This document shows, one piece after another, positions 10,807 to 21,241 of a DNA stretch of 64,000 nucleotides (positions are counted from its first letter, which is position 1; the number at the start of each line of letters is the position of its first letter). The notes below the pieces were generated by a model that made no database searches, was not told the origin of the DNA, and saw only the letters and a program-made list of their open reading frames with translations. The stretch comes from Gonatopus flavifemur (Eukaryota; Arthropoda; Insecta; Hymenoptera; Dryinidae), in the NCBI GenBank assembly GCA_018340375.1, contig JAFFJZ010000013.1, positions 1,116,001 to 1,180,000 on the forward strand, in the 5' to 3' direction. A program made the translations under genes and the position numbers.

Positions 10807-12103
10807 CAGGGTGTCCCATTTTAATCTTCAAATGCAAATATCTCAAAAACATGCATCTTAAACCAAAAGTACTTCCTACCAAAGTTGTGATACAAAGAGG
10901 GGGCCACAAAACTACGATATCAGTTCCATCGTAGATGGCGTTATGATGCATCAAAATGGGGTCAACATCATTTTTTTAAACGGGAACCCCCACTTTCTAA
11001 TGCATATCTCAATTTTACGCGAAAAACTGAGTGATTTTGACTTGAAACGTTCTTCTAAATTCTTGAAGATGGCGCCACAATCGATTGAAAATGAAAATCT
11101 ATGAAACAATATGCGGATATCTTGTGGAATGCATCCAAGAGCCGAAATATTTCATTCGAATGTTGTTGTTAAGAGAGGGAACGTCACAATGGCGATATCA
11201 GTTCCATAGTAGATGGCGCTGTGGTCGGTAAAAATGAGGTCAACTCCAATTTTTCAAATAGAAACTCTTACTTTTTATCGCATATCATGATTCTACCCGA
11301 GAAAATGAGGAAGTTTTGTTCGAAACATTTTTCCTAAAGTCTTGAGGATGGGAACGATGAGAAATCGGGTTGATGAGGAAGTTGTACTGTCGTTTCCGAA
11401 ACATTGAATTAAAGTCATTTACAATGTTTTGGACATGACATTTGTTGTGTTTTGTGTTCGATTTCTTCCTGGAATTATTATTGTTCCGATTTGTTTGTTG
11501 AGCGTTGCTTTACACATAATGCAGTAGAACTTTTTCATCAACCTCATCTTCCACCGTTTCCATCTTCAAAAATTTGGGAAAAATGTTTCAAACGAAAATT
11601 CCTCATTTTTTCGCGTAGAATCATGATATGCGATAAAAAGTAGGAGTTTCCATTCGAAAAATTGAAGTTGACCTCATTTTTACCGACCACAGTGGCACCT
11701 ACTATGGAACTGATATCGCCATCGTGTCGTTCCCTCTCTTAACAACAATATTCGAATGAGATTTTTCGGCTCTTGGATGCATTCTTCAAGATATCCTCAT
11801 ATTGTTCCATAGACTCTATTGTTCATCGATTGTGGCGCCATCTTCAAGAATCCAGAAAAACGTTTCAGGCAAAAGTTACTCAGTTTTCTGCGTAGAATCA
11901 AGATATTTAATGGAAAGTGGGGGTTCCTGTTCAAAAACATGATGTTGACCCCATTTTAATCGATCACAACGCCATCTGTGATGAAACTGATATTGCAGTT
12001 TTGCGGCCCCCTCTTTGTGTAACAACTTTGGTGTGAAGTACTTTCGGTTTAAGATGCATGTTTTTGGGATATTTGCATTTGAAGATTAAAATGGGACACC
12101 CTG
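10807..12103. mobile_element. Non-autonomous long-TIR element (1.3 kb)
   Basis: It starts CAGGGTGTCCCATTTTAAT and ends with the exact complement, between TATA flanks. The two inverted arms are about 580 bp each and leave only ~130 bp in the middle (about 11390-11520). Each arm contains two versions of a block with GATATCAGTTCCAT, an AGATGGCG phrase and a run of bases ending in a GGTCAAC phrase. There is no transposase. The shared terminal 14 bp with copy C suggests mobilisation by a DD41D-type transposase. Confidence 0.8.
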
Positions 12104-12288
12104 TATATCTGAATAGTTGGATTTTCAAGTTGGGTCAATTCCTTCACTGTATCTGATGAAATATGATTCCATTGATATATGGAAACATATAAGGGTCTGA
12201 GAATCTATGTCGTGAATTCAATTGGTTATTGTCCAATGTGAAGGAAAGAGACAGAGAGATATCCTGGATTACGCAATTCATTGAGATG

Positions 12289-12927
12289 GGGGCCAAATCA
12301 ACGAAAAGGAAAATCAACGAAATCAGTGTTTGACAGGGTCGGTGCTGAATCAGCGGAAAACCAAATCAACGAAAAACCAAATCAACGAAAAAAAATTTAC
12401 TAGCAGTATGAAGTTGTCATTTTGTTGCAGTATGAAATGAAATTAGTCATAGATCATTGATTAAATTAAACGAAAATTCTTTATGTTAACCTATTCACTG
12501 CACCCGTTTATTACAGTAGACATGGAATTCATCATTCTAATAAAATTATTAATGATCTCCCTAATCGATCGGTACAATCAAACTGTTTCAAACGTCTGTA
12601 GAGAACGAAAATCGGTTTGTTGTTATCATAAACATAACCATACCATAATCATAAACATAACAAAGGGAAATTAAGTTTACCGTGGGGTTGTGTTAGCAAA
12701 TCAATGTTTTTTACTTTTCGTTGAATTTAATCAATGATCTATGACTAATTTCATTTCATACTGCAACAAAATGACAACTTCATACTGCTAGTAAATTTGT
12801 TCTCGTTGATTTGGTTTTTCGTTGATTCGGCACCGACCCGTTTGACAGAGTTTGAAAAGAGAGAGTGCGACATATGTCTCTCTCCAACCAATCTTTCGTT
12901 GATTCGGTTTTTCGTTAATTTGGCCCC
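12289..12927. mobile_element. Inverted-repeat element with AAATCAACGAAA subrepeats
   Basis: The ends read GGGGCCAAATCAACGAAAA and its complement TTCGTTAATTTGGCCCC. Arms of about 150-200 bp reach as far as GAAGTTGTCATTTTGTTGCAG. The motif (A)AATCAACGAAA is repeated several times inside each arm. The middle holds no recognised protein. This is a non-autonomous DNA transposon of unknown superfamily; the right arm is slightly longer because of a purine-rich insert near 12850-12890. Confidence 0.7.
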
Positions 12928-13419
12928 TATCCATTTATCGGTCTCATTCTTGATATTTCGTACAGGTTCTTTGAGGATTTATAAGAGTTCTATAATATAA
13001 TATTCGAATACAGATGAAAAAAAATTCACATACTCCAAAGAGAGGTTACGAAAAGGTAAGAAGGTTTGATGAAATTCATAAGAAAGTCTTGAAGATATCA
13101 TGAAAATTCAGTGGAATTCAGGAAAGGATGAGAGAAAAGGGAGTTCTTCATAATTCAGAAAGAATCTATAAAGAGTTTATATGGAGAGTTCAATTGAATT
13201 CGTGGGAAGAGATTAAATTCAATTATACCTTATTGAATGATAAGAGAGAGAAGGAGACAGAGATGGAGAGACAGACATCGTATTCTCAGAAGATGAATTT
13301 ATCCATGTATGATTTGGAATCCAGTGAAACATGTTGGTTAATATTGGATTATTCTCATAAGAATGTTCACTGAGCTGAATATCTTTGGTGCAAAATTCAG
13401 AGAAGTGATTTCATCATCT
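12928..13419. other. No gene seen; purine-rich
   Basis: The stretch is rich in GAAA and AGAG runs. The ORF over 13128-13373 resembles no family known to me and is judged spurious. It may include the 5' part of the piggyBac relic that follows. Confidence 0.35.
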
Positions 13420-14603
13420 TACAGCAAGCAAGCATCACACGCTTCACGGAGAGGGAATTGAAACATTTTTTGCTTCGTATGCACTTCCTTTGCTTAGGCC
13501 CCGTAGTTAGATCAGCCGTGTCTAGAAATGACTTCTGGACCATAAAAGGAGGAATAGAATATTCTAAAAATTCTGATCAGAATGAACAAGACCCGGCGTG
13601 GCGCATTCGAGAAATTTTTGAAATTTTCAGGAAGAACATCAAACGTCTCGGTTACTTCCAAACAGCATTGGCTGTTGATAAAATGATGGTGAAGTTTTAT
13701 GGAAGAGTTTCTATAGACCAATCCATTCGCAACAAGCCGGTTCGTTTCGGTATAAAATTGTGGTGCTGATGGTTTCATGTTTGATTGTGAAATATATAAG
13801 GGAAAATTACAAGGCCGACATGTTGCAGAAGATCGCATTAGGCAGTCGAATTATTCTCAATCCTTGAGAGGACTTCTCATTGGAAACAAGCCACAAAAAG
13901 ATGTCTCAATATCACTCATATTTGGATAATCATTCCACTTGTCCCGATTTATACATACACCTTCAGAAAATGGCCTGAAAGCAACGGGAATTGTGAGGAG
14001 GGACGGAGTGAAGGAGAAAATGATTTAGCAAAGAAAGCTTCTCGCGGATCTCACATAGTTAAACATGGAATTAACATTGGGTTGAATTTTATTTCTCTAA
14101 TGGACTCAAAAGAGGTATTCATCCTGTCAACTGCAGCTGGTGTAACTCTTATCAAAAGTGCAAAACGGTATTCGGAGGAAGAAAAAACCAAATTAGACAT
14201 ACCGATGCTGGCAGCATTTTCGATCTACAACAAACATATTGGTGGGGTCGACCTGCATTATCAGTATTGCAGCAAAGCTGTTCCGGCAATGAGAAGTGAA
14301 AAATGGACGTTTTCTATTTTCATCAGACTGATCAAATCATCTCTCGCAAATAGTGTTATTATATGGAATGCCGCTACTGAAGCTGAGAAAAGAATGGGTA
14401 TGAAAGATTTTCAGATGAAGTTTGCATCAGAATACCTTCGAATGGAATCAAAAGTTGATTTTAAATCTCATGTGATGGATGAATCGCAATCCGAAAAGTA
14501 TTATTCACAAGAAAAATGTGAGACAAGAACCATGTCATTCTGTACAACTTGTAACGAATATTTTTGCAAAAAGTGTTTCGATTCTCTTCATGGGACAAAA
14601 TAG
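13420..14603 (+). pseudogene. piggyBac-like transposase relic
   Basis: Two same-frame segments resemble the DDE core and C-terminus of piggyBac/PGBD transposases. The first (13458-13769) contains AVDKMMVKFYGR, matching the motif with the first catalytic Asp, followed by NKPVRFGIKLW. The second (14082-14603) has AKRYSEEEK, then NKHIGGVDLHYQY with the third Asp, and ends in a Cys-rich finger (CTTCNEYFCKKCF). The part between 13770 and 14081 has stops and shifts, and the second catalytic Asp is not recognisable. No TTAA-bounded ends were found. It is dead as a transposase; nothing shows that it was domesticated. Confidence 0.8.
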
Positions 14604-15242
14604 ATTATATTTTCAGCTCCTGCTTTTACCTTCAAGACTGGTCCTGTGATTATAGAATAATGTATAAATGAGACAAAGGAATACGAGGAAAATGGAAAGT
14701 GAAGAATACAAAAACATGGATATAGAATTATGATATATGTCAACATAAATAAAAGAATAAAAAATACAAAAAATGAAAAATTTAAAAATACATAGGAATG
14801 AACAAAAAATTCAAAAATACAAAAAAAAAGACTTTCTGCTCTGTGTTCACCTCCTCGTGGTGGGAGACGAGCAATGACAATCAATTTTGACGGCAAAAAG
14901 ACGCATAAAGCAGTATTCCATAGTTGAAGCAGATCATGCTACCATATTCAAGGATCATTCAAATTTGTATCCGATTTGCGTTAATAAGTGTAGGAAATTG
15001 GATGAACCGTGACTTCTGATTCCTATAAACCATGATTTGCAGGAGAAAATTAAGAATTTCTTCCTATATGTACATGCAAAACCAGCGACAAAATCCATGA
15101 AATTCGTGTTATCTGAGGTTATAAATATGCCATCTTGAGGTTATATATAGGTTCTAGAATGAGGAATCTTTACTCAATAGTTTATATTCACAATTCTGAA
15201 ATTGTGGATTTGGAGTCAATATTCGTAATCAATGATCCCAAA
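14604..15242. other. No gene seen; A-rich
   Basis: A-rich tracts around 14740-14830 follow the piggyBac relic and may be its 3' untranslated part. Nothing else is recognised. Confidence 0.35.
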
Positions 15243-15415
15243 GGTAGGGGGTCTTTTTGCCGAAAAAGTTTTTCGTCGAATAAACTTAATTCGACAATCG
15301 CTAGTCATTTCTAGAGATCACAACGAAATCTCCCAGTGATTTCTAGAGGTGACTTTCGATTGTCAAATTACAGTGTATTCGGCGAAAAACGTTTTCAGCA
15401 AGAAGACCCCCTACC
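15243..15415. mobile_element. Palindromic MITE, GGTAGGGGGTCTT ends
   Basis: The sequence runs from GGTAGGGGGTCTTTTTGCCG to its near complement, with GAAGACCCCCTACC at the right end. Arms of about 80 bp are imperfect complements meeting near 15330. The flanks ATCCCA and ATCCCC are similar but not an exact duplication. Confidence 0.65.
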
Positions 15416-15429
15416 ATCCCCAACACCAC

Positions 15430-15800
15430 ATGATGCCAAATTTCAAGCGAAACGGATGATTTTCCAAATCATGATCCGCCATATTGAATCCGACATTCCC
15501 AATTATATATTCTCAACTCCAGATTCAGATTCAGCGGCCCCAAAAACTTCCTGGTAACGAATTTCACGCAATCAGATGAATTTTCAAATCATGATCCGCC
15601 ATTATGGATCCGCCATTTTGAATTTCAAGAATTTGACAATAAATTTGTAATAAGCGACCCCAAGAACTATTGGGTACTGGATTTGAAGGACATCCGATAA
15701 ATTTTCGGCCGCCATATTGGATCCATCATTTTGAATTTCGGAAATTTGACAACGGATTCGTAATCAACGAACCGAAAAACCCATGAGCACCAGGTTTTGA
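15430..15800 (+). repeat. Degenerate ~120 bp tandem repeat
   Basis: Three loose units contain CGCCATATTGGATCC-like, TTTGAATTTC, GACAA..TTCGTAATC and CGACCCCAAGAAC phrases. The same phrases form the repeats within the TTAA element at 41175-43721, so this is a dispersed family. Confidence 0.55.
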
Positions 15801-16747
15801 GCAAATTTGATGACTCCTCATAGTTTTTGCCAACTTTTTGACATTTTGGCCCACTGTAAGGTGGCTGAAAACGCGATAAATAGGCTTCCCTCGCATTTTG
15901 CGACCATCAAGAGCCTTCCTCCCTCTTTTCATATAGGATACGATGATGCTTACGAGTCTAAGGATGAGTAATATGGATGAGTAAAATCATGAATAATATG
16001 ATTTCTCACAATTTTCCCAACGACCAAATTGACGCCGCCATTCCGAATTTCCGGAAAACTCCAACGAGGTTTGAAAGAGTAGATATCAAGGACACGATCT
16101 ATGCCAGATACAATGGTGCGGCAATATTCTTGCATGCTAAAAATATGGAATTTAACAAAAAATCCGACGAATTTTTCTGCATTTTTCTTCAGAAACTGGT
16201 TATAACTCTTTGTCATTGATCCTCACGTCAATTTTAGTGACGGCATTCGGAAGAAGAGACTCTAAGCTCTCGAAGTCGTCCTGATATGATTCTTTTTTGG
16301 GTTGTTTACATCAAAAGTTAGAGCCTTGAGAGTCCAGAGAAAAATTGGATATTTGGTACGAAATGGGTTGATTTTTGGGAATATTCAAAAATATTCCCCC
16401 ACGTTGTCTATTATTTTCTCCTCGCGATACGCGTGAATACAACGTGCATATTTAACATCGCCGATGCATCTTGAAGTGCACCGAGGATGAGGTATACGCG
16501 ATCACGTGTAACGTACGAAAAATTGAATGTACATAACGGAAATAAGGATTGAGACCTAAGCAGAGGATATCTATCGGAAAGAACATTTTGGAGCACCAAT
16601 TGAAATTCCAATATGAATCCTCTTCATACACAATAAGTAAAAAAAAAAAAAATTTGAAATAAAAGAGATTTCTGTCGAGACAATACTGGATAGTATCAAA
16701 CAGAAATCTTGCCATAAAATGTAAAATGTGATATATATATATATATA
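15801..16747. other. No gene seen
   Basis: Nothing recognised. The ORF 15977-16219 continues the phrasing of the preceding repeat (CCAAATTGACGCCGCCATT). A short (AT)n tract at 16729-16748 precedes the mariner. Confidence 0.35.
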
Positions 16748-17959
16748 TTGAGAGTACAAATTAGTTCGGTCTGGTTTGAAAAGATGACTCTCGCTCCCAT
16801 GAATCATAACCAATTTCGATTGTTCCAGAGAGGTTGGACACCTGTGGATAATATTCAGTTGATATCACTCCGAGTTCTTCCTAGAATCCCGATTTTCACT
16901 CAGTGCAGTATGTCAAATTTCGTTTTAACTAAGCACCATTTGCGGGCGGTGCTAGTTTTCTGTTTTAATTGGAAAAAAGTGCAGCTAAAGCCCATCGAAG
17001 GCTTGTGGAAGTTTATGGTGACAATTCTCCAACTGATAAATCATGTAGGGAATAGTTTTGACGTTCCAAGAATGGCGATTTCAGTGTCGGAGACAAGCCA
17101 TGCTCAGGACAACCACGAAAATTTGGAAACGAGGAATTGGAGGCTTTACTCGACGAAGATCCGAGTCGAACGCAACAGGAGCTTGCGGAATCATTAGGAG
17201 TTACGCAACAAGCAGTTTCCGTACGGCTACAATCCATGGGCATGATTCAAAAGCAAGGCAATTGGGTGCCTTATGACTTGAAGCCTAGGGACATTGAACG
17301 GCGATTTTTCACTTGCGAGCAGCTGATTCAAAGACAACAAAGAAAGGGGTTCTGACATCGGATGGTGACAGGAGATGAGAAATGGATATTCTACGATAAC
17401 CCCAAGGAAAGAAAATACTATGCTATGCACGGTCAATCGTTGCCATCCACTTCAACATGGACACCAAAGAGGAATATTCATGGTTCAAAGATCATGCTGT
17501 ATATCTGGTGGAATCAAAAGGGTGTTATATACTATGGATTGCTGAAACCTGGTGATTCTATTACGAGTGATCGGTATAGGCTACAATTGATCCGTTTGAG
17601 TCGTGCGTCACGAGAAAAACCCGGAATATAAGAAAACGGATGACAAAATTATTCTTCCACAAGATAACGCTCGGCCTCATGTCACAAAAGTAGTGAAAAA
17701 TTATCTGGAAACGTTGAAGTGAGATATTCTACCGCACCCACCGTACTCGCCGGACATTGCTCCTTCTGATTACTGGTTATTCCGACAGATCGCCTCGAAA
17801 GACGTTCCTCCGTAACGGGATTCGAAAATTACCCGAAAGATGGGAGAAAGTGATAGCCAGCAATGGACAATACTTCGATTAATTTGATAATTCATGTTCT
17901 CCTGAAATAAATGCATCTCTAACTGTGAAGAAACGGACCGAATTAATTTGTACTCCCAA
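16748..17959 (+). mobile_element. Decayed mariner element
   Basis: Terminal repeats TTGAGAGTACAAATTAGTTC and its near complement (ending GTACTCCCAA) lie inside TA tracts, giving a 1.21 kb element, the normal length for mariner. A damaged transposase gene occupies most of it on the + strand. Confidence 0.85.
16920..17881 (+). pseudogene. mariner transposase pseudogene
   Basis: Pieces in all three forward frames spell a DD34D mariner transposase. The HTH piece (LLDEDPSRTQQELAESLGV) lies at about 17140. The first Asp is in VTGDEKWIFYDN (~17365). It is followed by YYGLLKPGDSITSDRYR, the second Asp in PQDNARPHV (~17665) and the third in PHPPYSPDIAPSDYW (~17735-17775), with 34 residues between the last two. 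Several frameshifts and stops, and a deletion joining DYWLFR directly to an IASKD motif, disable it. The C-terminal WEKVIASNGQYFD-type ending is still readable near 17850. Confidence 0.85.
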
Positions 17960-18703
17960 TATATATATTTGAAACAATACACGTACAACAAGTTATCTTA
18001 CTGGGTTGTTGTTGTTGTTTGATAAAGATAATTATTCAGAGTTTTCAACGACCCATGAAGATCCTTGCGAGTCGAGTGTTGGCTTCTGGTTGGCAAAACA
18101 TCAGCAACTGACCAAATACCATCAAACATTAACTACGTAATGGATATTGACGTACTCCACTTGTTCTTCTGTTCTTCTCATCCTCTGTCTTTTCTTCGCC
18201 TATTTTTCAAAGGTTGGGCCACGATTGGCTCACCGTTGGCAATTGATTGGTTGATTTTTGACATCGATCATACGACAATCAATCACACACAATGCCATGG
18301 TTGTTCTTTCTTCATCTTTTTCTGCCATACATTCAACGTTGCCTCACGGTTGGCTCAACATCAACACTCCGACCATGCTCAATAGTCACCAGTTCCAGTC
18401 TAGTCGACCATGGAATAATAAATGCAAGCCCAAAGAGAGCAATGATTTACAAAACAATGAAGAGCTGATGGTTGACACAAGATTGGCCCAGCATCGGCAA
18501 ACAACCGTCGAACAATCTATGTCGACCCTACCTTGATCAACAATTATCCATTCGTCTTCCAATAAAAACCCACACGTTTTACCAAGTTTGCACTCGACGA
18601 GTAAGAGAAAAATAATATATTAATAATATATCAATAAATAATAAAGAGAATATTCCCCTTTGATGAAGGAATTTTCACTGACGATGATTTTCTCTGTTCT
18701 TAC
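17960..18703. other. No gene seen; CCAAT/ATTGG-rich stretch
   Basis: From 18060 to 18540 the sequence is full of short TTGGC, CATTGG and AACATCA phrases, resembling those near 44330-45100, perhaps the same unclassified repeat. From 18600 to 18660 it is AT-rich (AATAATATATT). No protein is recognised. Confidence 0.35.
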
Positions 18704-19455
18704 GTGACTGATACGCCTTCAGACACTTCAAACACTGGACCTTCTATCACTTCAGACTCAGAACTAGTTTCTGGCTCTTCTGCCGTTTCTGGACCGTCTA
18801 CTTCTTCAACATTAGTTTCCCCCTCTTCTTCAGTCGCTGAGCCATCTACTTCTTCAGCCTTCGTAACAGACCCTCGATCAATTATCGCAACTTCTCCAGC
18901 ATCTAATTTATCGACAACTCCAAATACTAATAAAGAAAGAATAAGAACTTTCATCATGCCTGAAGAAGTACGACCTTACCCTAAAGCTGGGAGTCGTTTA
19001 CAGAAGCAGCGAGGTAGAAAACCAGGAGAAACCATGATTGTCACTGACACGCCAGAGAAAAACGCAATTAAAGAACAAGAATCAAGGAAAAAAAGTAAAA
19101 AAGCTGTGGACCAAATAAAAAAAGTATCTAAGAATCTAGGACGATCCTTCAATCAACTCGATGAGGAGAAAGAACCGAGAACTTACCGCAAAAAACAATT
19201 GAAGAAAATTAAATTAACCAAACAGGCATCAAGTTCTTCATTTGATTCCGAAGTATTATCACTTGCATCAACGGATAACGAAGAGATAAAGGAGGAGCAT
19301 GCATAAATGCATGCGACAGTAAACCGTCGTTCATCAAAGAGTGGTGATAAGAGTGGAGAACAGTGGTTTTAATGCAGCTAGTGTGGCCGTTGGGTACATT
19401 CCTGGTGTGCAGGTGTAGAGGAGAGCGAATGGAAGCACTATTCATGTGATTTTCG
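18704..19455 (+). pseudogene. pogo/Tigger-like transposase C-terminus relic
   Basis: The 200-codon frame has a Ser/Thr/Pro-rich lead, then VRPYPKAGSRLQKQRGRKPG and IVTDTPEKNA, the linker typical of the C-terminal tail of insect pogo/Tigger-type DDE proteins. Beyond its stop at 19306, near 19360-19450, another frame keeps a cysteine/histidine pattern (C-x2-C, then GRWVHSWCAGV and CDF) like the PHD-type finger that ends those proteins, now with stops. The catalytic core is absent, so this is a 3' fragment. A compositionally biased host protein is possible but less likely. Confidence 0.6.
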
Positions 19456-20411
19456 CGAGAAAACGTTCAAAAACTTGAAAATATAATTTTATTATTTTTC
19501 AATATTTCCCAGCACAACCTTAATTGTATACCACAATTTTATTTTTATGGCCATGTATGAATTCAACGATTGAAACATCTTCAAAATTCATGTATTTCTC
19601 ATGGATGCCTTTCGTTTCACACTTGGCTCAAGGGACAAGACGCTTGTCCCAAGGTATACGAGCATAGTGTACCATGGACCATAATGCAAGGAGTTCAAAT
19701 TTTATTTTTCGAGCTTTTTGGTAAGTAATTGTCAGAAATCTGCACAGACCATGTTATGCAGAAAGATTTGAGCTACAGCTGGGGAGCAAAGTTATCTGAA
19801 GAAAGTCCGAGAATGATCGAGAATGGCAAAAATAATCAAAATTATCGGAAAATGTTTGAGAATTATCGAAAATGAGCGAATTCATCCATAAATGTTCGAG
19901 GATCATTGGGAATGTCGGGAAAAATCGAATTTGTCCAAGAATATTCGAAAATGATCGAAAATATTGAAAATGTGCAAAGTTACCCCAAAATGTTCAAGAA
20001 TTGTCGAAAGTATCGTAAAATGATGGGGAATGATCGGAAGTAGCCAGAAATGGTGAGGAACACAAGAAAAATGAAAATTATGATTCGAATGAACAGGTGA
20101 GAAAAACTTGTGAAAAATCCTGGATCAACAGTTTTTGAGGAGTTATAAAACGAGTGCGGTATGGAACGCTGGTATGAGCAAGTTGGGGGGGGGGGGACTT
20201 TGGCTAGGGGGCAACGTAATGTGTGCAACTCTTCTACACTTATTTCTTATTCATCTTGATTTGTTGATGGATCCATTCTTATTCATCATTTCCGATTGTT
20301 TTTGGGAATCCACTTCCCTAGAATGATTCATCATGCAACTCCCACCCCATTTGATTGAAAAATAACATCCAAGGATCTTCATCCAATGGGGAGTTAGGAA
20401 GGTTTACACCG
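19456..20411. other. No gene; short-period degenerate repeat
   Basis: From about 19800 to 20060 the sequence repeats GAAAATG..CGA-like phrases at intervals of about 13-25 bp, such as GAAAATGTTTGAGAATTATCG. A run of 11 G lies near 20187. The last 80 bp are the left flank of the hAT insertion. Confidence 0.5.
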
Positions 20412-20583
20412 GCTCTAACCAGGCCCGGATTAGAGGATTTTGAGGCCCGGGGCTGAGAGACTATTAGAGGCCCCCTCAAAGTGGAAAGCGGGGGGGGGGG
20501 TGAATGAAACTTTTTTTGCATTCTTACAGGATTTCAGCTGTCACAAAATAATACTCGAAATCTCTGGTGGAAATCCTCAAAAT

Positions 20584-20702
20584 CCTATTACAAAACAAAA
20601 CAGCGACAAGAAATAATGAGAAATAATAGAAAATAATGGGAGCATGAACAAAAGCACACCCATTTTCAATTATTTCCTATCACTTGTTTGTTTTATAATA
20701 GG
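20584..20702. repeat. Hairpin with CCTATTA ends
   Basis: CCTATTACAAAACAAA and TTTGTTTTATAATAGG face each other across about 85 bp, with ACAAGAAATAAT and its complement inside. This is a MITE-like palindrome within the 3' region of the hAT element. Confidence 0.5.
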
Positions 20703-21241
20703 ATTTAAAGGTTTTCTTGTTACTAGGAATTAATATGTAATTGTTCAAAAGATTGTATTTATTCCATTAAACAACGAAATTAACAGAAAAATTAACAGTC
20801 CTCATTTTTTCTTAAATACTAAAATCATGAACATATTCCCAAAACATTAAAACTCTAGAAATGATAAGAACATCTTTCTGTGCAATCAGTAAATGTGTAG
20901 TAAATGAAACTAAATTCGAACTAATTACAAGGGTTTGGAAAATGCAGATTGGTTTTTGTTTGAAAACTTATTTCTTAAGGAAATTAAATATCAGTTCACG
21001 TTACATATAAATGAAAATAATCAATTCAATTGAAGCTTTTCTTTCTCGATTTTTTCTCAGCAAACTCTTCTATCAAATCATCAAAATTGATCGATCTAAG
21101 TAAATCTGTTTCAATACTCAATCTTGCTAGAGATGTTAATCGATCATTGAGCATTGTCGATCTGTACATATTCTTAATTCTTTTCAGAACAGAAAATGAT
21201 CTTTCATCTTCACAATTTGCGACTGGTATGGTTATAAATAA

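Noticed and set aside
13458..14603. Domesticated piggyBac-derived gene
   Set aside because: The region between the two segments has stops and shifts and one catalytic motif is missing.
18700..18957. Secreted acidic protein on the minus strand
   Set aside because: The hydrophobic start and Glu/Val-rich body are the complement of the Ser/Thr-rich lead of the pogo-like frame.
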